From Arcuatula senhousia (lineage: Eukaryota; Mollusca; Bivalvia; Mytilida; Mytilidae), in contig OZ020307.1 in assembly GCA_963971305.1 (NCBI GenBank), positions 17,373,501-17,437,500 on the forward strand: a stretch of 64,000 bases of DNA. Direction: 5' to 3'. The notes under the pieces are model-generated. The model saw only the letters and a program-made list of their open reading frames with translations. It was not told where the DNA came from and did no database searches. This document shows positions 12,401-20,643 of this stretch, piece by piece (the first letter of the stretch is position 1; every line of letters starts with the position of its first letter). The position numbers and the translations under genes are program-made.

Positions 12401-15400
12401 TAGGTTTTCATATAGTTCTTAAAACATCTTTGGGTTTTATGTGTGTTTATCCCACACATTTTAATTGTCCTTGCCTTTTCAAAATTGTGGTGTTGGGTTG
12501 CCCAATTGGTACACCTTTGCTTCTTTCACTGATTTGATTTACAATAACCTATTATTTTTTTTATTGTGTACGCATGTAACAAGAAGAATATAGGAATCAA
12601 TTTGCTTCAGAAACCCGAAACACATAAGTAACTATTTCCCGGAACTTTGCTCTTTTATTTCTAAAATCCGTGATCAGCGCAGCTAGTAGAGTTTTAATTT
12701 CCCCGAGTTTATAGTCCGCTTCAGCATCAACCCTTTTATGTTGCCGAATACTTCAGAGCTATAATGTTTTCTTGAAATTTCAGAATTATCAAGACCCTAA
12801 AGTTCTTCCTATTTTAGACAAAGGTTGATCTAAGTCATAACTTGGGTTCCAATTCGACATTTTTAAATTGTATTGTTCTTTATGTATTTATTATGTTATG
12901 ATTTTGATATAATTAAATTCATAACGTAATATATATATTGTTTTTGGCAGTTTCAACATTTTGGCTATTATGCATCTGATGAATAGACGAAACGCAACTC
13001 AAGTGTAAAAACACAAACTGACAGAGGTCCTATTAGGATAATATCATAAAAGTTATTAACAAAGTCTTGAATTGTCACATCAGTTATAAATCTGTCTGAA
13101 AATCACAATTTTTATCCGCATGTACAATTCAACGGTTTTGATATATGACCCATAATGTGATGTTAAATAAAGAAAAAGCTAAAACAATTTTTATTATATA
13201 TATATTACTTTTAAGTCAACACTCGTGTTTTGTCAAACAAAGTTTATGTAATCCTTTGAAACATCTCCGACATTCCGTCCTTGCCCTTTTTCTGGTACCA
13301 GCCTTTCTATCTGAACACACAGAACAGTCTTTCTGTCGCATCCCTGGTAACTTCTTCACTCCGCTGTTTTCTGTTCTCCCCCTTTTGTTGTTGAGATATT
13401 CTCCCGCGAGACTTTCTACCACACATTGAATGAACTCCAGTCTAGTTAAAATAGGTGTATCTGATGTATTTTGGTAGTAGAGAATATAAGCATTCAATAG
13501 TATCCTGTGGAACAGATGGATTATAATCTTCTTCCAAACCCGGCTGCTTTTCCTCTTGTCATCGTAAGTTACGATCATTTGATCTGACAAGTCTACACCT
13601 CCCATAAATGTGTTGTAACCATTAACTATGATTGGTTTTCTGTTCATTGCTGAATATGCATTGTAATATGACGATGCAAGTATTACGGGCTTGCGTTTTT
13701 CTTTTTCCCTATAGGAGCACATTAACGTATTACCCTTCCTTGCGTATACAGTGTCTCCAGCTTTAGGTTTAGCATCTTTAATCATTTTAGGCATAGGACG
13801 TGATTTTTTTACGGTACCGGTCATGAAGGTGTTGTGACGTTGAAGGACTGAGATCAGATTTAAAGATGTGAAAAAGCTATCCACAAAAATATGGTGTCTT
13901 TTATTCAAAAGTGAAGCAGATTGGAGAAGAGACATGACGACATTTGTTCCTTGAAACTGTCCTTGTGGAACTGGATCAAATTTCTTTCCTCTGTAGACTT
14001 TAAGTTGAAGCACATAGCCAGTGACAGATTCTACTAGCATCCAAAACTTAATTCCAAATCGTGACCTTTTGCTGGGGATGTATTGTAACATGGAGGTCTT
14101 TCCTTTTGTTCCCACGAGAGATTCGTCAATAGAAAGTTCTTTTCTTGGTAAATAATAATTCATAAACTTCCTATTTATATAATCAATCAGCGACTGAAAG
14201 CGACAAGCTGGTGAATATGCAGCATGATTTCTAGGGGGAAGTTTCTTTTCATTTTCTAAACGAAGAAATTTCAAAATATTTTGAAACCTGTTTCTTGCGA
14301 ACATAGCCCGAAACCATGGTGTCGACTGTGAAGGATGCTTTGTATTCCAGTACTTTTTGATGGATACTTTTCTATTAAGGCCCATGTTGTAAAGAACCGC
14401 TAAGAATCCCTTGAATTCCGGTATCGTCAGCTTTCCGGTTTTCGTCCACAGGTGCGGCGTGCATAAATGCTATATGACATGATTAAGTTTATTAAATTGC
14501 AATAGAGACAATATATAGTCGACGACGTTCAGTTTTCTTATTTTTCGCTCTCCAACCGCCTTTGAAGGAAATATGACTGTGACGCTTTAGATATTATGAC
14601 GTAACGTTTAAAAACATCTGACTTCGGGCCTATCCCATGGCACTCAAAGGAAGGAACTATAGATAGGCCCAATAGGCCATATGGCACACAAGAGGTTAAG
14701 TCAGACTCAGAGTTCGAGTTACGATATTTTTTTTTGCATACTTTCTAATCATTTAGATTCGGAACACTGCTGCATGCAATCTGAACTCGAGTTTGAAAAA
14801 CTAAGTTACTGATGCATATTTATAATGTTACAGAAAAAAAACATGTCATTTCTATACAAGGAAAAGAAATATTTACATGTCCATTTTTCTTCTTAAACAA
14901 AGTCGGACATCTATTCAAATGTTTTAATGAATTCTGAGACCTAAAATCTAACACAGTGTAATGTTATTGTTAGATTGTTGTCTAAATTCAAGTAATTTAG
15001 CAGAAAAACAAGTAAATCTGTGAGCTCCCAAAATTATGCCTTGCATAAAAACATAAGTATCCGGTTAAGTATGATAGGAGGTATACATAGGATAAAGCTA
15101 TATACACAAAAACATAAGACATCTACCTCATATAGTTGCGTTGAGCATTACGGGAGAAAGAATAAAAGAAAGCACGGGTAGATAAGGTTAAACAGGAACC
15201 ACCTCCCCTGCCACGCTAATATCAAGAATGCGTTTGATATCTTGAACATGCATTCACAAGTTGCTTATAGTGTGACTAGATCATTATCTATTATTTCTTA
15301 TTATGCTCAATTCCCGTTTTAATAAACTGTGTGAGAAAAGAAGCATGTGAATATGCTCATAACATGGTTGCTATGATGTGATCAGGCCAATTTCAATAAT

Positions 15401-18400
15401 GCACACGGACAGGCCCGCCTCTATTAATGTTTTGTTAATGTTTTTTTTTCGTACATCGCATTGACTCAAAGTATTTAAAGGTATTGTCTGTTCCCGTCCA
15501 TGGGTGTAGTGACATCTTTTTATATAGCCCCTTTTAAGTTTTGACTTATACATTTTTATGTTATGTTTTGGTTTAACCTTGTTAATTTGTTAACTTTTTA
15601 AATGCTGTTTTACAAAATTTTAAAATTATTTAACATATGTATTTGCATGTTCTTTAATCACATCAAAACATTAGATGTCGGAATTATTATTTTTTTCTCG
15701 TGAAAAATACTATGTTGAGATATATATAGAATATAGGACTTTTTTATTTTGAGATCGATTTTATCACTTGTTTGGGTGAACCAAAAAACAAGTGATAAAG
15801 TCGATCTCAAAATCAAAAAGTCATATATTCTCTTTATCGGTAATTAATTGTGACGTAACGTACTGGCCCGATAATTTCGGTGATACACACCTGTTCGTGA
15901 GACAGACTTTATCAGCCAGTACACATCAAAGGAAAAATGTACTAATTACCGATAATTTAGCTTTACCGACAATATTAAAAAATGTTATAAGTAATATTGG
16001 AACTGGATTTGTAACTCAAACTCTTAATCTAACTCCAGTTGTAACTCGATTATTTCCACTAAAGTCCCAGTTTTGAATGAGCTCAAATTTTAACTTGAAC
16101 TGAGTCGTAACTCCAACTCGACTCTAACTCTGACTTGAACTCGATGATTACCTTCACCCTTCAGCATGGATCAGTGATGGATACTTACTGACTGGCATAT
16201 GACCGCAAAAAAGTATAATGCAAATGATTAATCACCAATTTCAGAATTATTTGAGAAGGACTTTTAGGGATAGACTTATAATGTGCCCTTTATAATGTCT
16301 GTCTGTCTGTTAATAAGATCACTTCTTTGTTTCCATGATTAGTTACTCCCCAAATTATAAACATCTACAAACTTAAATCCAACCTGGCATATTAATGAAA
16401 AATATATAAAAAAAGGAAATGTTGTATATTACAAGAGGTGGTAGTAAGCTCGAGGGCTCGGTCATTATACCCCCAGCAAACAAAGTTTGGGGGTATATAG
16501 GAAACACCCTGTCAGTCTGTCTGTCTGTCGGTCGGTCCGTCGGTCCGTCTGTCCACTTAACTCTTAAGCGCTTCTCCTCCTAAACCCCTTGAAGGATTTT
16601 GCTGAAACTTTAGATGAAGGAAGTACATCATTTGTAGATTTGCATGAAGAATTTTCATCGCATTAGGCATCATTCAGGTAAGATAATTGGACTTAGCCTT
16701 TTTAAATTCAATGGGAGACCTCGTAAGCGCAACTCCTCCTAAACCACTTGATGGTTTTTGATGAAACTTTACATATCTGAAGATGTGCATGAAGAATTTG
16801 TATTGCTCTTGGTTATCCTCGAGGAGAGATAACTGGACTTGAGTTTTTTTACAGTTCAGAGTCCAATATGAAGCGGGGGTATCCTTTTGTGAGCTCGCTC
16901 ACAGTATTGCTTGTTTATATTGACTTACAAATCAACCCCCTACTCTTTGATATAGTTTTGTCTATAGATTTTCAAAATTCCTCTTTTGATAATCAGACAA
17001 TCACGCACCACATTTGTTTGTTTTCATCCAAAACCGTAAAAATCATTTAATTAGCAAATGAGAATACATGCTAACAAGTTACATTTTGAAACCATGCAGG
17101 GTAAGGGTGGAAAGAAAATCATTTTTCAGATGTACAAGAAGTAAAGAAATGAGAAAAATAAATCAATTTTGAAGGAGAGGGTGAAGTCTTGCCAAGATGG
17201 CAGCTGTCTTCCCCTGTGGGTATGATAGAGAAGGGGGTCAATTTTTTACAGTCGATATAAATGACCAAATTACAAGCCCCTGTTGTAGTAAGTGCATAAG
17301 ATATTCCCAGTTTTAAAATAGAAGATTGCATTCAATATTATGCATAAGTAATGAATGTTGAAATTATTTGCTTGATGATACACTGCTGTTTGACTTCATG
17401 ACTTGATGGTTTTGTCCCGCCTATGAAGTAGAACAGGACATAGGAGTTACTTTACTGGTTGCGATGGCAATGATGGCAGCATTAGATTTCAATATTGATT
17501 TTTTATGATCACCTCCTTATCTCAAGAGTTATAAGTTCTAGGTTAATGAAACTTGCTATGCATATGCCACAGTAGTAGCTTATCACAGTTCCATCCCCAT
17601 CTTTTGATATTGACCTTGACTTTCTTTGACATTTTTCAATACATATTTTAGTGAAGTGGAGGTTTTATTAGCACTTTTATATTACAGAAACTATAATTTC
17701 TAGTTTAACGAAACTTTTTTAGCTGCATCCTCATCTTTTGAACTTGGATTTTTAATTAAGCAACATTAATTTCTTTGGTATTTTGAGAAATGTGAGAGTT
17801 ATAGTTTGATATATAATGATGAAAATTTAGAAATATATGGAATTTGACAATGAATTTATGTTTCTGAATGTGTGAGTATACAAGACAAACCTTAATGTTA
17901 ACTCTTGTTGTATCCATATGTCTTTGTATTTATAATTGCAGATTCAACAATGATCCATCTATTGATATCTTACTCCTAACAACCCATGTTGGAGGACTGG
18001 GTCTTAATCTCACTGGGGCAGATACAGTTATCTTTGTAGAACATGACTGGAATCCCATGAAAGATTTGCAGGTACTTTCACAAACTTGGTACCAATGGAA
18101 ATTTGCTGAATTTGTCTTATTGCCATCCAAAGCATAGATAAATGTTATACAATTCCCAACAAAATATTTAATTGAATACTTACTGAAAACAAAATTAACA
18201 AACTTCAAGGATCAATCTCAATGTCCAAGGAAAAAGACAAAGCATGGGAGACACACTGGAAATGTTATATATCGCAATGGTCCTGACTTGGGACAGGCAT
18301 TTAGAATGAAATGGTGAGTTAAAACAGGGACTTTAGTGCGTCAAACCTCCCTCTACTATTGGGATCATTGAAAATGAAATGTGGAATAAGAGTTATATCA

Positions 18401-20643
18401 TTTATTATATTTTTGGTAAATTTCTGTTAAGTTTATTGGCTTTTACAGAACTTTCTTTGATTGGGAAATAATTCAAATGTTTTATTTCATAAACATAGCA
18501 TGAAAAAAAATCTGGATTTTTCCCTGCTGAAATGTTTACTAGTACATTTCAAAGGAAACAATACCATTGTACCATGCTGGAAAATCAATAATGTAATGTC
18601 ACTAGGCAAACCATGAACCAAAAATTTAGTAAAACAACTGTGTCCTCTTCTAGATTTCTAGATGGAAACATCACTAATTATAATCCTTTGGGGTTTTTGT
18701 TTTCCCTCAGCAAGCCCTTGTTCAAACAACATATCCCGTCAGGATAACAATTCTAGATGTTTCCCTCTATTGTGGTTAACAAAAACTACATTAATTAGTG
18801 ACAAATTCTCAATGACAATGACAAACAGCCAGTACCGTTTAATAACACTATTTAATTTTAGGCCATGGACAGAGCCCATAGAATAGGACAGAAGAAAGTG
18901 GTCAATGTGTACAGACTGATAACTAGAGGAACTCTAGAGGAGAAAATCATGGGGTACGTTGTTTTTTGTCACATGCAAAGTGTTGCAAAAAGCAACATAT
19001 AAGAGTCACTTTGACACTATCCATCGTCTTGCGTCCTGCGCGATGTCACAAAAATTTCCATTGCAGTTTTCAGGGCAAGTACATGTCACAACCTTGATAT
19101 TTTGCATGTTAGCTGCCTCCTATTGAACTTTATGGTGTAAAGCGATTTTATGTCCCTAACTCATCTACTTCCTGTAATTCAAATATTTTAAGACACAGGC
19201 AACATATGTCTTCCATTCTAGTTATTCATTAGTACATTTATAGGGGATAATGCAAGATGTAGACCTAGAAAGGTGAGACTATTTTATTATTACTTTCAAT
19301 TTTACCCTTGAGCCTAGCTACTCTTGATTTTTAAGCAAAATATGCCTTTTAGGTAATTATACCTCTAACAACCACCCATGAATCTGTCTTTGTTATTACA
19401 ATAATTCTTGTGAAAGTTGAAAAACAGCATTAAAATCATCTGGCATACCAGTTAAATTATAAACAGTGTCTGATAATGTTTCATCTAAATAAAGGTAATA
19501 ACAAAACTACCAAACTTGAATGATCAATCTCATAGTCCAGAGAAAATGACAAAAACGAATCAGTCATACCGGAGAATTGGTGGACCGCAATGGTCCTGAC
19601 TTGGTACAGGCATTTCAAACGAAATGGTGGGTTAAACAAGGTTTTATGGCGCCAAACCTCCCTCTCCCTAAATAAGACTCATCAAAGACACTTCAGCCAA
19701 AATTGAAAGACAACATTAAACAAAAATATGAGGAAAATATCAAAACAGAAATTATTGGTAAAAGCACATCCTTCAAACATAGGTGTCCCATGCTTGGAGT
19801 AGAATAAGACAGGTAATTCTGATGCTTTGAGTTAACATCTAAAAGCACATCCTTCAAACATAGGTGTCCCATGCTTGGAGTAGAATAAGACAGGTAATTC
19901 TGATGCTTTGAGTTAACATCTAAAAGCACATCCTTCAAACATAGGTGTCCCATGCTTGGAGTAGAATAAGACAGGTAATTCTGATGCTTTGAGTTAACAT
20001 CTAAAAGCACATCCTTCAAACATAGGTGTCCCATGCTTGGAGTAGAATAAGACATGCATTTCTGTTGTTTTGAGTTAACATCTAAAAGCACATCCTTCAA
20101 CCATAGTTGTCTCATGCTTTGAGCAGAATAAAGAGTACAATTTTGTTTTTTTTTTGGGTCACAAATAAATAATGAACAAAGAACAGGGTAGGTTTGAAAA
20201 AAGTACAATATGAATTATATTTTTAACTGAAAGCAAAACATTATTTAACAAACAATATTTTCTTTTGTCTTAATATCATTTTAATAAGTATTTTAATAAC
20301 TAATGACACATATCATTGTTATCTTGTAATCACCATTCTCTCAAAATATTAAATAATTAAAATTTCATTTTCTAGCCTTCAAAAATTCAAGATGACTATT
20401 GCAAATACTGTCATAAGCCAAGAGAATTCCAGTTTACAAAGCATGGGAACAGACCAGTTGTTAGACCTGTTTTCATTGGACGAGAAGTCAAAGGGAGATA
20501 ACATTAGTTCATCTAAAAGCCAGGATCAATCTTCAAAGAAAGAAAGCATGCAGTCAGTGATTGAAAGTTTGGGTGAACTTTGGGACGAATCTCAGTATGA
20601 AAAGGAATATAATCTGGACTCTTTCATGCAATCATTGAAATAA
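215..20643 (+). CDS. BTAF1: BTAF1 (Mot1/TAF172) C-terminal half, copy A, nine exons, one frameshift
   Basis: The gene encodes the SNF2-family ATPase that uses ATP hydrolysis to remove TATA-binding protein from DNA in the nucleus. The window holds the last nine exons: 215-421, 778-908, 1645-1767, 2165-2313, 4132-4287, 6532-6609, 17942-18071, 18862-18953 and 20376-20643. Each has GT/AG borders and intron phases agree between neighbours. SNF2 motifs run in order: LSGTP (broken), the [14 protein letters not shown] segment, [16 protein letters not shown], [27 protein letters not shown] and [16 protein letters not shown], ending in the family's [12 protein letters not shown] tail. The only lesion seen is a missing base in the first exon near 266. 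If real, it kills the reading frame; if an assembly error, this copy could be functional in this part. Exons for the N-terminal HEAT repeats lie outside the window. Confidence 0.9.
422..777 (+). other. BTAF1 copy A intron
   Basis: AT-rich intron. I see no gene or distinct repeat in it. Its 5' part is nearly identical to the copy B intron, apart from the 395-bp MITE that copy B carries. Colinearity with copy B stops near 730, where copy B has a deletion. Confidence 0.8.
778..908 (+). CDS. BTAF1: BTAF1 copy A exon: [10 protein letters not shown] / [14 protein letters not shown] segment
   Basis: The acceptor is CCTACAG and the donor GTAAGT. The exon starts with GT, completing the Gly codon split from the previous exon, then encodes 43 codons including the family hallmark [19 protein letters not shown] between the two RecA-like lobes. 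Unit B has lost this exon. Confidence 0.92.
909..1644 (+). other. BTAF1 copy A intron with a dispersed repeat
   Basis: About 1195-1610 is filled by a dispersed element that starts near GTTATACCCCC, has a TCTGTCNGTC-rich part and ends with GAAGCAAGGGGTATCC. A longer relative lies at 16466-16915. The rest is featureless AT-rich sequence. Confidence 0.7.
1195..1610 (+). repeat. Dispersed ATACCCCC-ended, GTCTGTC-rich repeat
   Basis: It contains CAGTCTGTCCATCCG, then repeated blocks of the type AACTCCTCCTAAAC...TGAAACTTTACATGAA...GAAGTACATCAT, and ends in GAAGCAAGGGGTATCC. The same order is seen at 16466-16915. The ends are roughly inverted (TATACCCCC against GGGGGTATCC), which suggests a non-autonomous DNA element. 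No coding sequence is present. Confidence 0.65.
1645..1767 (+). CDS. BTAF1: BTAF1 copy A exon: [15 protein letters not shown] segment
   Basis: The acceptor is CTGTTTCAG and the donor GTATGG. It encodes 41 codons in phase 0, including [18 protein letters not shown] and ending [11 protein letters not shown], the usual link into the [12 protein letters not shown] segment. It is deleted from unit B. Confidence 0.92.
1768..2164 (+). other. BTAF1 copy A intron
   Basis: AT-rich intron with no recognised element. The 3' half from 1933 is colinear with copy B at 41082; the 5' half falls in the copy B deletion. Confidence 0.8.
2165..2313 (+). CDS. BTAF1: BTAF1 copy A exon: [16 protein letters not shown] segment
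   Basis: The acceptor is TTTTTTAG and the donor GTGGGA. It encodes [20 protein letters not shown] and ends [12 protein letters not shown] plus two bases of a split codon. Its protein is identical to the copy B exon at 41313-41461. The CNHP motif is typical of SNF2 proteins at the start of the second lobe. Confidence 0.93.
2314..4131 (+). other. BTAF1 copy A intron with a 1.3-kb GGTGAGC-type insertion
   Basis: The flanks (2314-2419 and 3718-4131) are colinear with copy B at 41462-41985, whereas 2420-3717 is missing there. The rest is plain AT-rich intron. Confidence 0.8.
2420..3717 (+). repeat. GGTGAGC-type dispersed element with internal tandem repeats (unit A only)
   Basis: It begins TAGCTCACCTGGCCAAAGGC, followed by CACTTGGCGTCC and a CGTCGTC-rich stretch, and ends AGACCAGGTGAGCG...CTGGGAGCCTCTTGTT. 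From about 2720 to 3660 it holds roughly six diverged tandem copies of a unit of about 150 bp with GCTCTACAAAAGTCTCCAT, AGATGACCCCTTATAGGGG and GAAAACTATTGCAGATAGAG. Other copies lie at 37434-38288 (reverse), 26375-27860 (reverse) and 53849-54285 (partial). No coding capacity is seen. Unit B gives the empty site near 41561. Confidence 0.85.
4132..4287 (+). CDS. BTAF1: BTAF1 copy A exon: [20 protein letters not shown] segment
   Basis: The acceptor is CATCACAG and the donor GTAAGA. It encodes [13 protein letters not shown], then [20 protein letters not shown] and EHDLLK, the start of the helicase C-terminal domain. The split first codon reads AGC (Ser) here and AGG (Arg) in copy B; Arg or Lys is the expected residue, so this may be a mild substitution in copy A. 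Confidence 0.92.
4655..5194. mobile_element. piggyBac-type MITE, TTAA-flanked (unit A only)
   Basis: The terminal inverted repeats are GGTGGTTCGGGGGTA at the left and TACTCCCGAACCACC at the right. TTAA lies directly outside both ends (4651-4654 and 5195-5198), and the unit B empty site near 42515 has a single TTAA. The 540-bp interior is AT-rich with no convincing coding sequence. A short open frame at 4814-5077 lies inside but has no family signature. The end structure and target site fit a non-autonomous piggyBac-superfamily element. Confidence 0.9.
5838..6070 (+). repeat. Old diverged monomer related to the 381-bp satellite
   Basis: AGCCTGGTTCCCAGACTTAT, CACATATGGTTGATACCCTT and CCTTCCAATGTTTTGATTT match, in the same order, parts of the 381-bp unit at 57541-59387. 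The match is clearly degenerate. The same copy is present in unit B at about 43158-43390, so it predates the segmental duplication. Confidence 0.7.
6532..6609 (+). CDS. BTAF1: BTAF1 copy A exon: [20 protein letters not shown] segment
   Basis: This 78-base exon has acceptor TATTTTACAG and donor GTGAGT. It encodes [20 protein letters not shown] then HDIVN and two bases of Arg, part of the helicase C domain (LDGS motif). Its last 40 bases plus the donor have been tandemly amplified downstream. Confidence 0.93.
6572..7080 (+). repeat. Minisatellite seeded by the BTAF1 exon 3' end and splice donor
   Basis: Units of 46-47 bp of the form GTGTACCTGCCAATATCAGG CATGACATTGTTGAATG GTGAGTACTA repeat about seven times from the exon end, then degenerate copies continue to about 7080. 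The first unit is the exon's own 3' end coding [12 protein letters not shown] together with its donor GTGAGTACT. Each unit thus carries a donor-like GGTGAGTA. Copy B (43893-44350) has one unit fewer. Minus-strand open frames through the array (6553-6735) are repeat artefacts. Confidence 0.9.
9095..9225. repeat. Palindromic hairpin element (MITE-like)
   Basis: The left arm (AAGGTTGACATCAATTTTAT, CAACCCTGAAAAAAT, ATATTAAC) and right arm (GTTAATATAATTTTTTTCAG, GTTGATAAAAATAGATGTCA, ACC) are inverted copies of each other around a short loop, CTCGCCTTCGGCTCA. The same hairpin lies in unit B near 46365-46480, so it was present before the duplication. Confidence 0.8.
10175..11215 (-). CDS. B-box zinc-finger protein with beta-propeller-like C-terminus, intronless, copy A
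   Basis: This is a single 346-codon open frame on the strand opposite BTAF1, within a BTAF1 intron. Residues 16-51 carry a B-box-like zinc-binding pattern: C16-x2-C19, C29-x2-C32, C37-x2-C40, H44 and H51. From about residue 75 the protein has repeated segments of the type [45 protein letters not shown] and GNIYLGC. These resemble NHL or similar beta-propeller blades of TRIM-like proteins, a family greatly expanded in bivalves. No RING finger precedes the B-box and no long coiled coil is seen, so it is a shortened TRIM-like product. The lack of introns suggests a retrocopy or one of the intronless bivalve families. The start fits the B-box position and the copy B start. Ubiquitin-ligase activity is not supported; a binding or adaptor role is a guess. 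Confidence 0.85.
   Translation of the reverse strand: MAFSKSLPKGQIPVGCTVCETSNKIEWKCITCDNLMCNNCKKGHAKLLKDHKVIDIKEIGRESASLEKVIGFKVARQHTVDITNIHYLAVCKDGSLWIGDNFTKIIQHIKIDHDKVKTLSTYKTVVYGLATSPSGSTYIVREGSSILGIINSLTGQIIDSKFNVQPWTITGAHVTRDHSVIIGAWDGEDGIVIVMNTEGKQIQKYEHDNQQQIFKYPRTITTTSQGTIVVGDKHGNKVVVLHPGGQVGYYHGHPDINSPDKPMLPTGILTTPRDNILVVDFTTFYLHILNNEGEIITYYNPKDIGIMRPFSLALTTSGNIYLGCANREKDPEGTKAKLYELTFSGF
12016..14695 (-). mobile_element. piggyBac transposable element, TTAA-flanked
   Basis: TTAA lies at 12012-12015 and 14696-14699. The ends are imperfect inverted repeats: CCCTTTGAGTGCC at the left, and CCTCTTGTGTGCC when the right end is read inward. A second GTGCCAAGAGATAGGCCCA-like motif follows the left end, and an inverted GATAGGCCC motif precedes the right end. 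The element carries one transposase on the minus strand. The 3' part (about 12480-13000) contains a degenerate relative of the GATGAATAGACGAAACGC repeat seen elsewhere in the window. It is absent from unit B. Confidence 0.9.
13216..14385 (-). CDS. piggyBac transposase, 389 codons, N-terminally short
   Basis: This is the DDE-type transposase of the piggyBac superfamily (cut and paste at TTAA). The three catalytic Asp positions are visible in [23 protein letters not shown] and GGVDLSDQM, spaced as in the family. The C-terminus is a cysteine-rich zinc-binding domain ([10 protein letters not shown]...[13 protein letters not shown]) that in relatives recognises the element ends. Family members are commonly about 550-600 residues, so roughly 150-200 N-terminal residues are missing. 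The same frame stays open upstream to a TAG at 14470-14472, and the residues just before the ATG ([14 protein letters not shown]) look like piggyBac sequence. The ATG at 14385 is therefore probably internal to the ancestral protein. The element is probably not autonomous now. Confidence 0.88.
   Translation of the reverse strand: MGLNRKVSIKKYWNTKHPSQSTPWFRAMFARNRFQNILKFLRLENEKKLPPRNHAAYSPACRFQSLIDYINRKFMNYYLPRKELSIDESLVGTKGKTSMLQYIPSKRSRFGIKFWMLVESVTGYVLQLKVYRGKKFDPVPQGQFQGTNVVMSLLQSASLLNKRHHIFVDSFFTSLNLISVLQRHNTFMTGTVKKSRPMPKMIKDAKPKAGDTVYARKGNTLMCSYREKEKRKPVILASSYYNAYSAMNRKPIIVNGYNTFMGGVDLSDQMIVTYDDKRKSSRVWKKIIIHLFHRILLNAYILYYQNTSDTPILTRLEFIQCVVESLAGEYLNNKRGRTENSGVKKLPGMRQKDCSVCSDRKAGTRKRARTECRRCFKGLHKLCLTKHEC
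15715..15835. repeat. Inverted repeat hairpin inside the TIR element
   Basis: TTTTGAGATCGATTTTATCA-CTTGTTT at about 15748-15773 pairs with AAACAAGTGATAAAGTCGAT-CTCAAAA at about 15785-15812, and the match extends outward through ATATAGGACTTTTT and AAAAAGTCATATATTC. The loop is about 12 bases. This is either an internal palindrome of the host element or a small nested hairpin MITE. Confidence 0.75.
16466..16915 (+). repeat. Dispersed ATACCCCC-ended, GTCCGTC-rich repeat
   Basis: This is a longer relative of the repeat at 1195-1610. It starts ATTATACCCCCAGC, runs through CTGTCTGTCGGTCGGTCCG, two blocks of the type CTCCTCCTAAACC...TGAAACTTT, and ends GAAGCGGGGGTATCC. There is no equivalent in unit B near 50790, so it inserted after the duplication or was lost there. 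Confidence 0.65.
17942..18071 (+). CDS. BTAF1: BTAF1 copy A exon: motif V ([17 protein letters not shown])
   Basis: The acceptor is ATAATTGCAG and the donor GTACTT. It encodes [20 protein letters not shown] then [20 protein letters not shown] and DLQ, the SNF2 motif V region. All expected residues are present, including the Gly in TGAD that copy B has lost. Confidence 0.94.
18072..18861 (+). other. BTAF1 copy A intron
   Basis: AT-rich intron with no gene or clear element. It is colinear with copy B except that copy B has an added segment at about 53190-54290. Confidence 0.75.
18862..18953 (+). CDS. BTAF1: BTAF1 copy A exon: motif VI (DRAHRIGQ)
   Basis: The acceptor is TTTAATTTTAG and the donor GTACGT. 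It encodes [20 protein letters not shown] then [11 protein letters not shown]. It holds the arginine-finger motif of the second helicase lobe, intact in both copies. Confidence 0.94.
18954..20375 (+). other. BTAF1 copy A intron with an expanded 81-bp minisatellite
   Basis: The 5' part is plain AT-rich sequence. The block at 19760-20160 is an 81-bp tandem repeat. The rest, 20160-20375, is AT-rich with TTTTCTAG before the last exon. Confidence 0.8.
19760..20160. repeat. 81-bp minisatellite, five units, open reading frame on the minus strand
   Basis: Units start AAAAGCACATCCTTCAAACA at 19760, 19841, 19922, 20003 and 20084. Units 1-3 are virtually identical; units 4 and 5 are more diverged. Since 81 is a multiple of three, a 171-codon minus-strand frame (19693-20208) crosses it with a 27-residue repeat containing [20 protein letters not shown]. 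Unit B (about 55166-55290) has only about two units, one of them shortened, so the array expanded in unit A. I do not recognise the peptide and regard the frame as a by-product of the repeat. Confidence 0.9.
20376..20643 (+). CDS. BTAF1: BTAF1 copy A last exon with stop codon
   Basis: The acceptor is CATTTTCTAG. It encodes [39 protein letters not shown], a Ser/Lys-rich linker and [16 protein letters not shown], then TAA at 20641-20643. This is the conserved extreme C-terminus of BTAF1. The copy B exon differs at about three bases and one residue (E to K in SQENSS). Confidence 0.95.

Larger units (their letters stand above)
11962..16159. mobile_element. Terminal-inverted-repeat element (MULE- or hAT-like), interrupted by piggyBac (unit A only)
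   Basis: The left end GGGTGTAGGTAATCATCGAG and the right end, read inverted, GGGTGAAGGTAATCATCGAG match, and the match continues inward with AGTT/CAAG-rich sequence (CAAGTCAGAGTTAGA). A 9-base near-repeat flanks it: TTAAACATG (11953-11961) and TTCAGCATG (16160-16168); the unit B empty site near 49855 reads TTCAATATG. Without the 2.7-kb piggyBac it is about 1.5 kb and has no recognisable transposase, so it is non-autonomous. A 9-bp target duplication fits Mutator-like elements best; hAT (8 bp) is the alternative. Confidence 0.75.
6610..17941 (+). other. Long BTAF1 copy A intron (11.3 kb)
   Basis: This intron contains the donor-derived minisatellite, a T/G homopolymer tract near 7322-7346, a palindromic repeat at 9095-9225, an antisense intronless B-box gene at 10175-11215, a nested transposon complex at 11962-16159 and a dispersed repeat at 16466-16915. 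The stretches 7200-9090, 9230-10140, 11220-11960 and 16920-17940 show AT-rich sequence without a recognisable gene. Confidence 0.8.

Noticed and set aside
12480..13000. Possible second gene at the 3' end of the piggyBac element
   Set aside because: No coding frame; it aligns with a degenerate copy of the GATGAGTC...AGACGAAACGC repeat family.
13145..13429. 94-codon plus-strand frame
   Set aside because: Opposite-strand shadow of the 3' end of the piggyBac transposase.
19693..20208. 171-codon minus-strand frame with 27-residue repeats
   Set aside because: It is produced by the 81-bp minisatellite in a BTAF1 intron. The unit B counterpart is short and differs, and no family is recognised.
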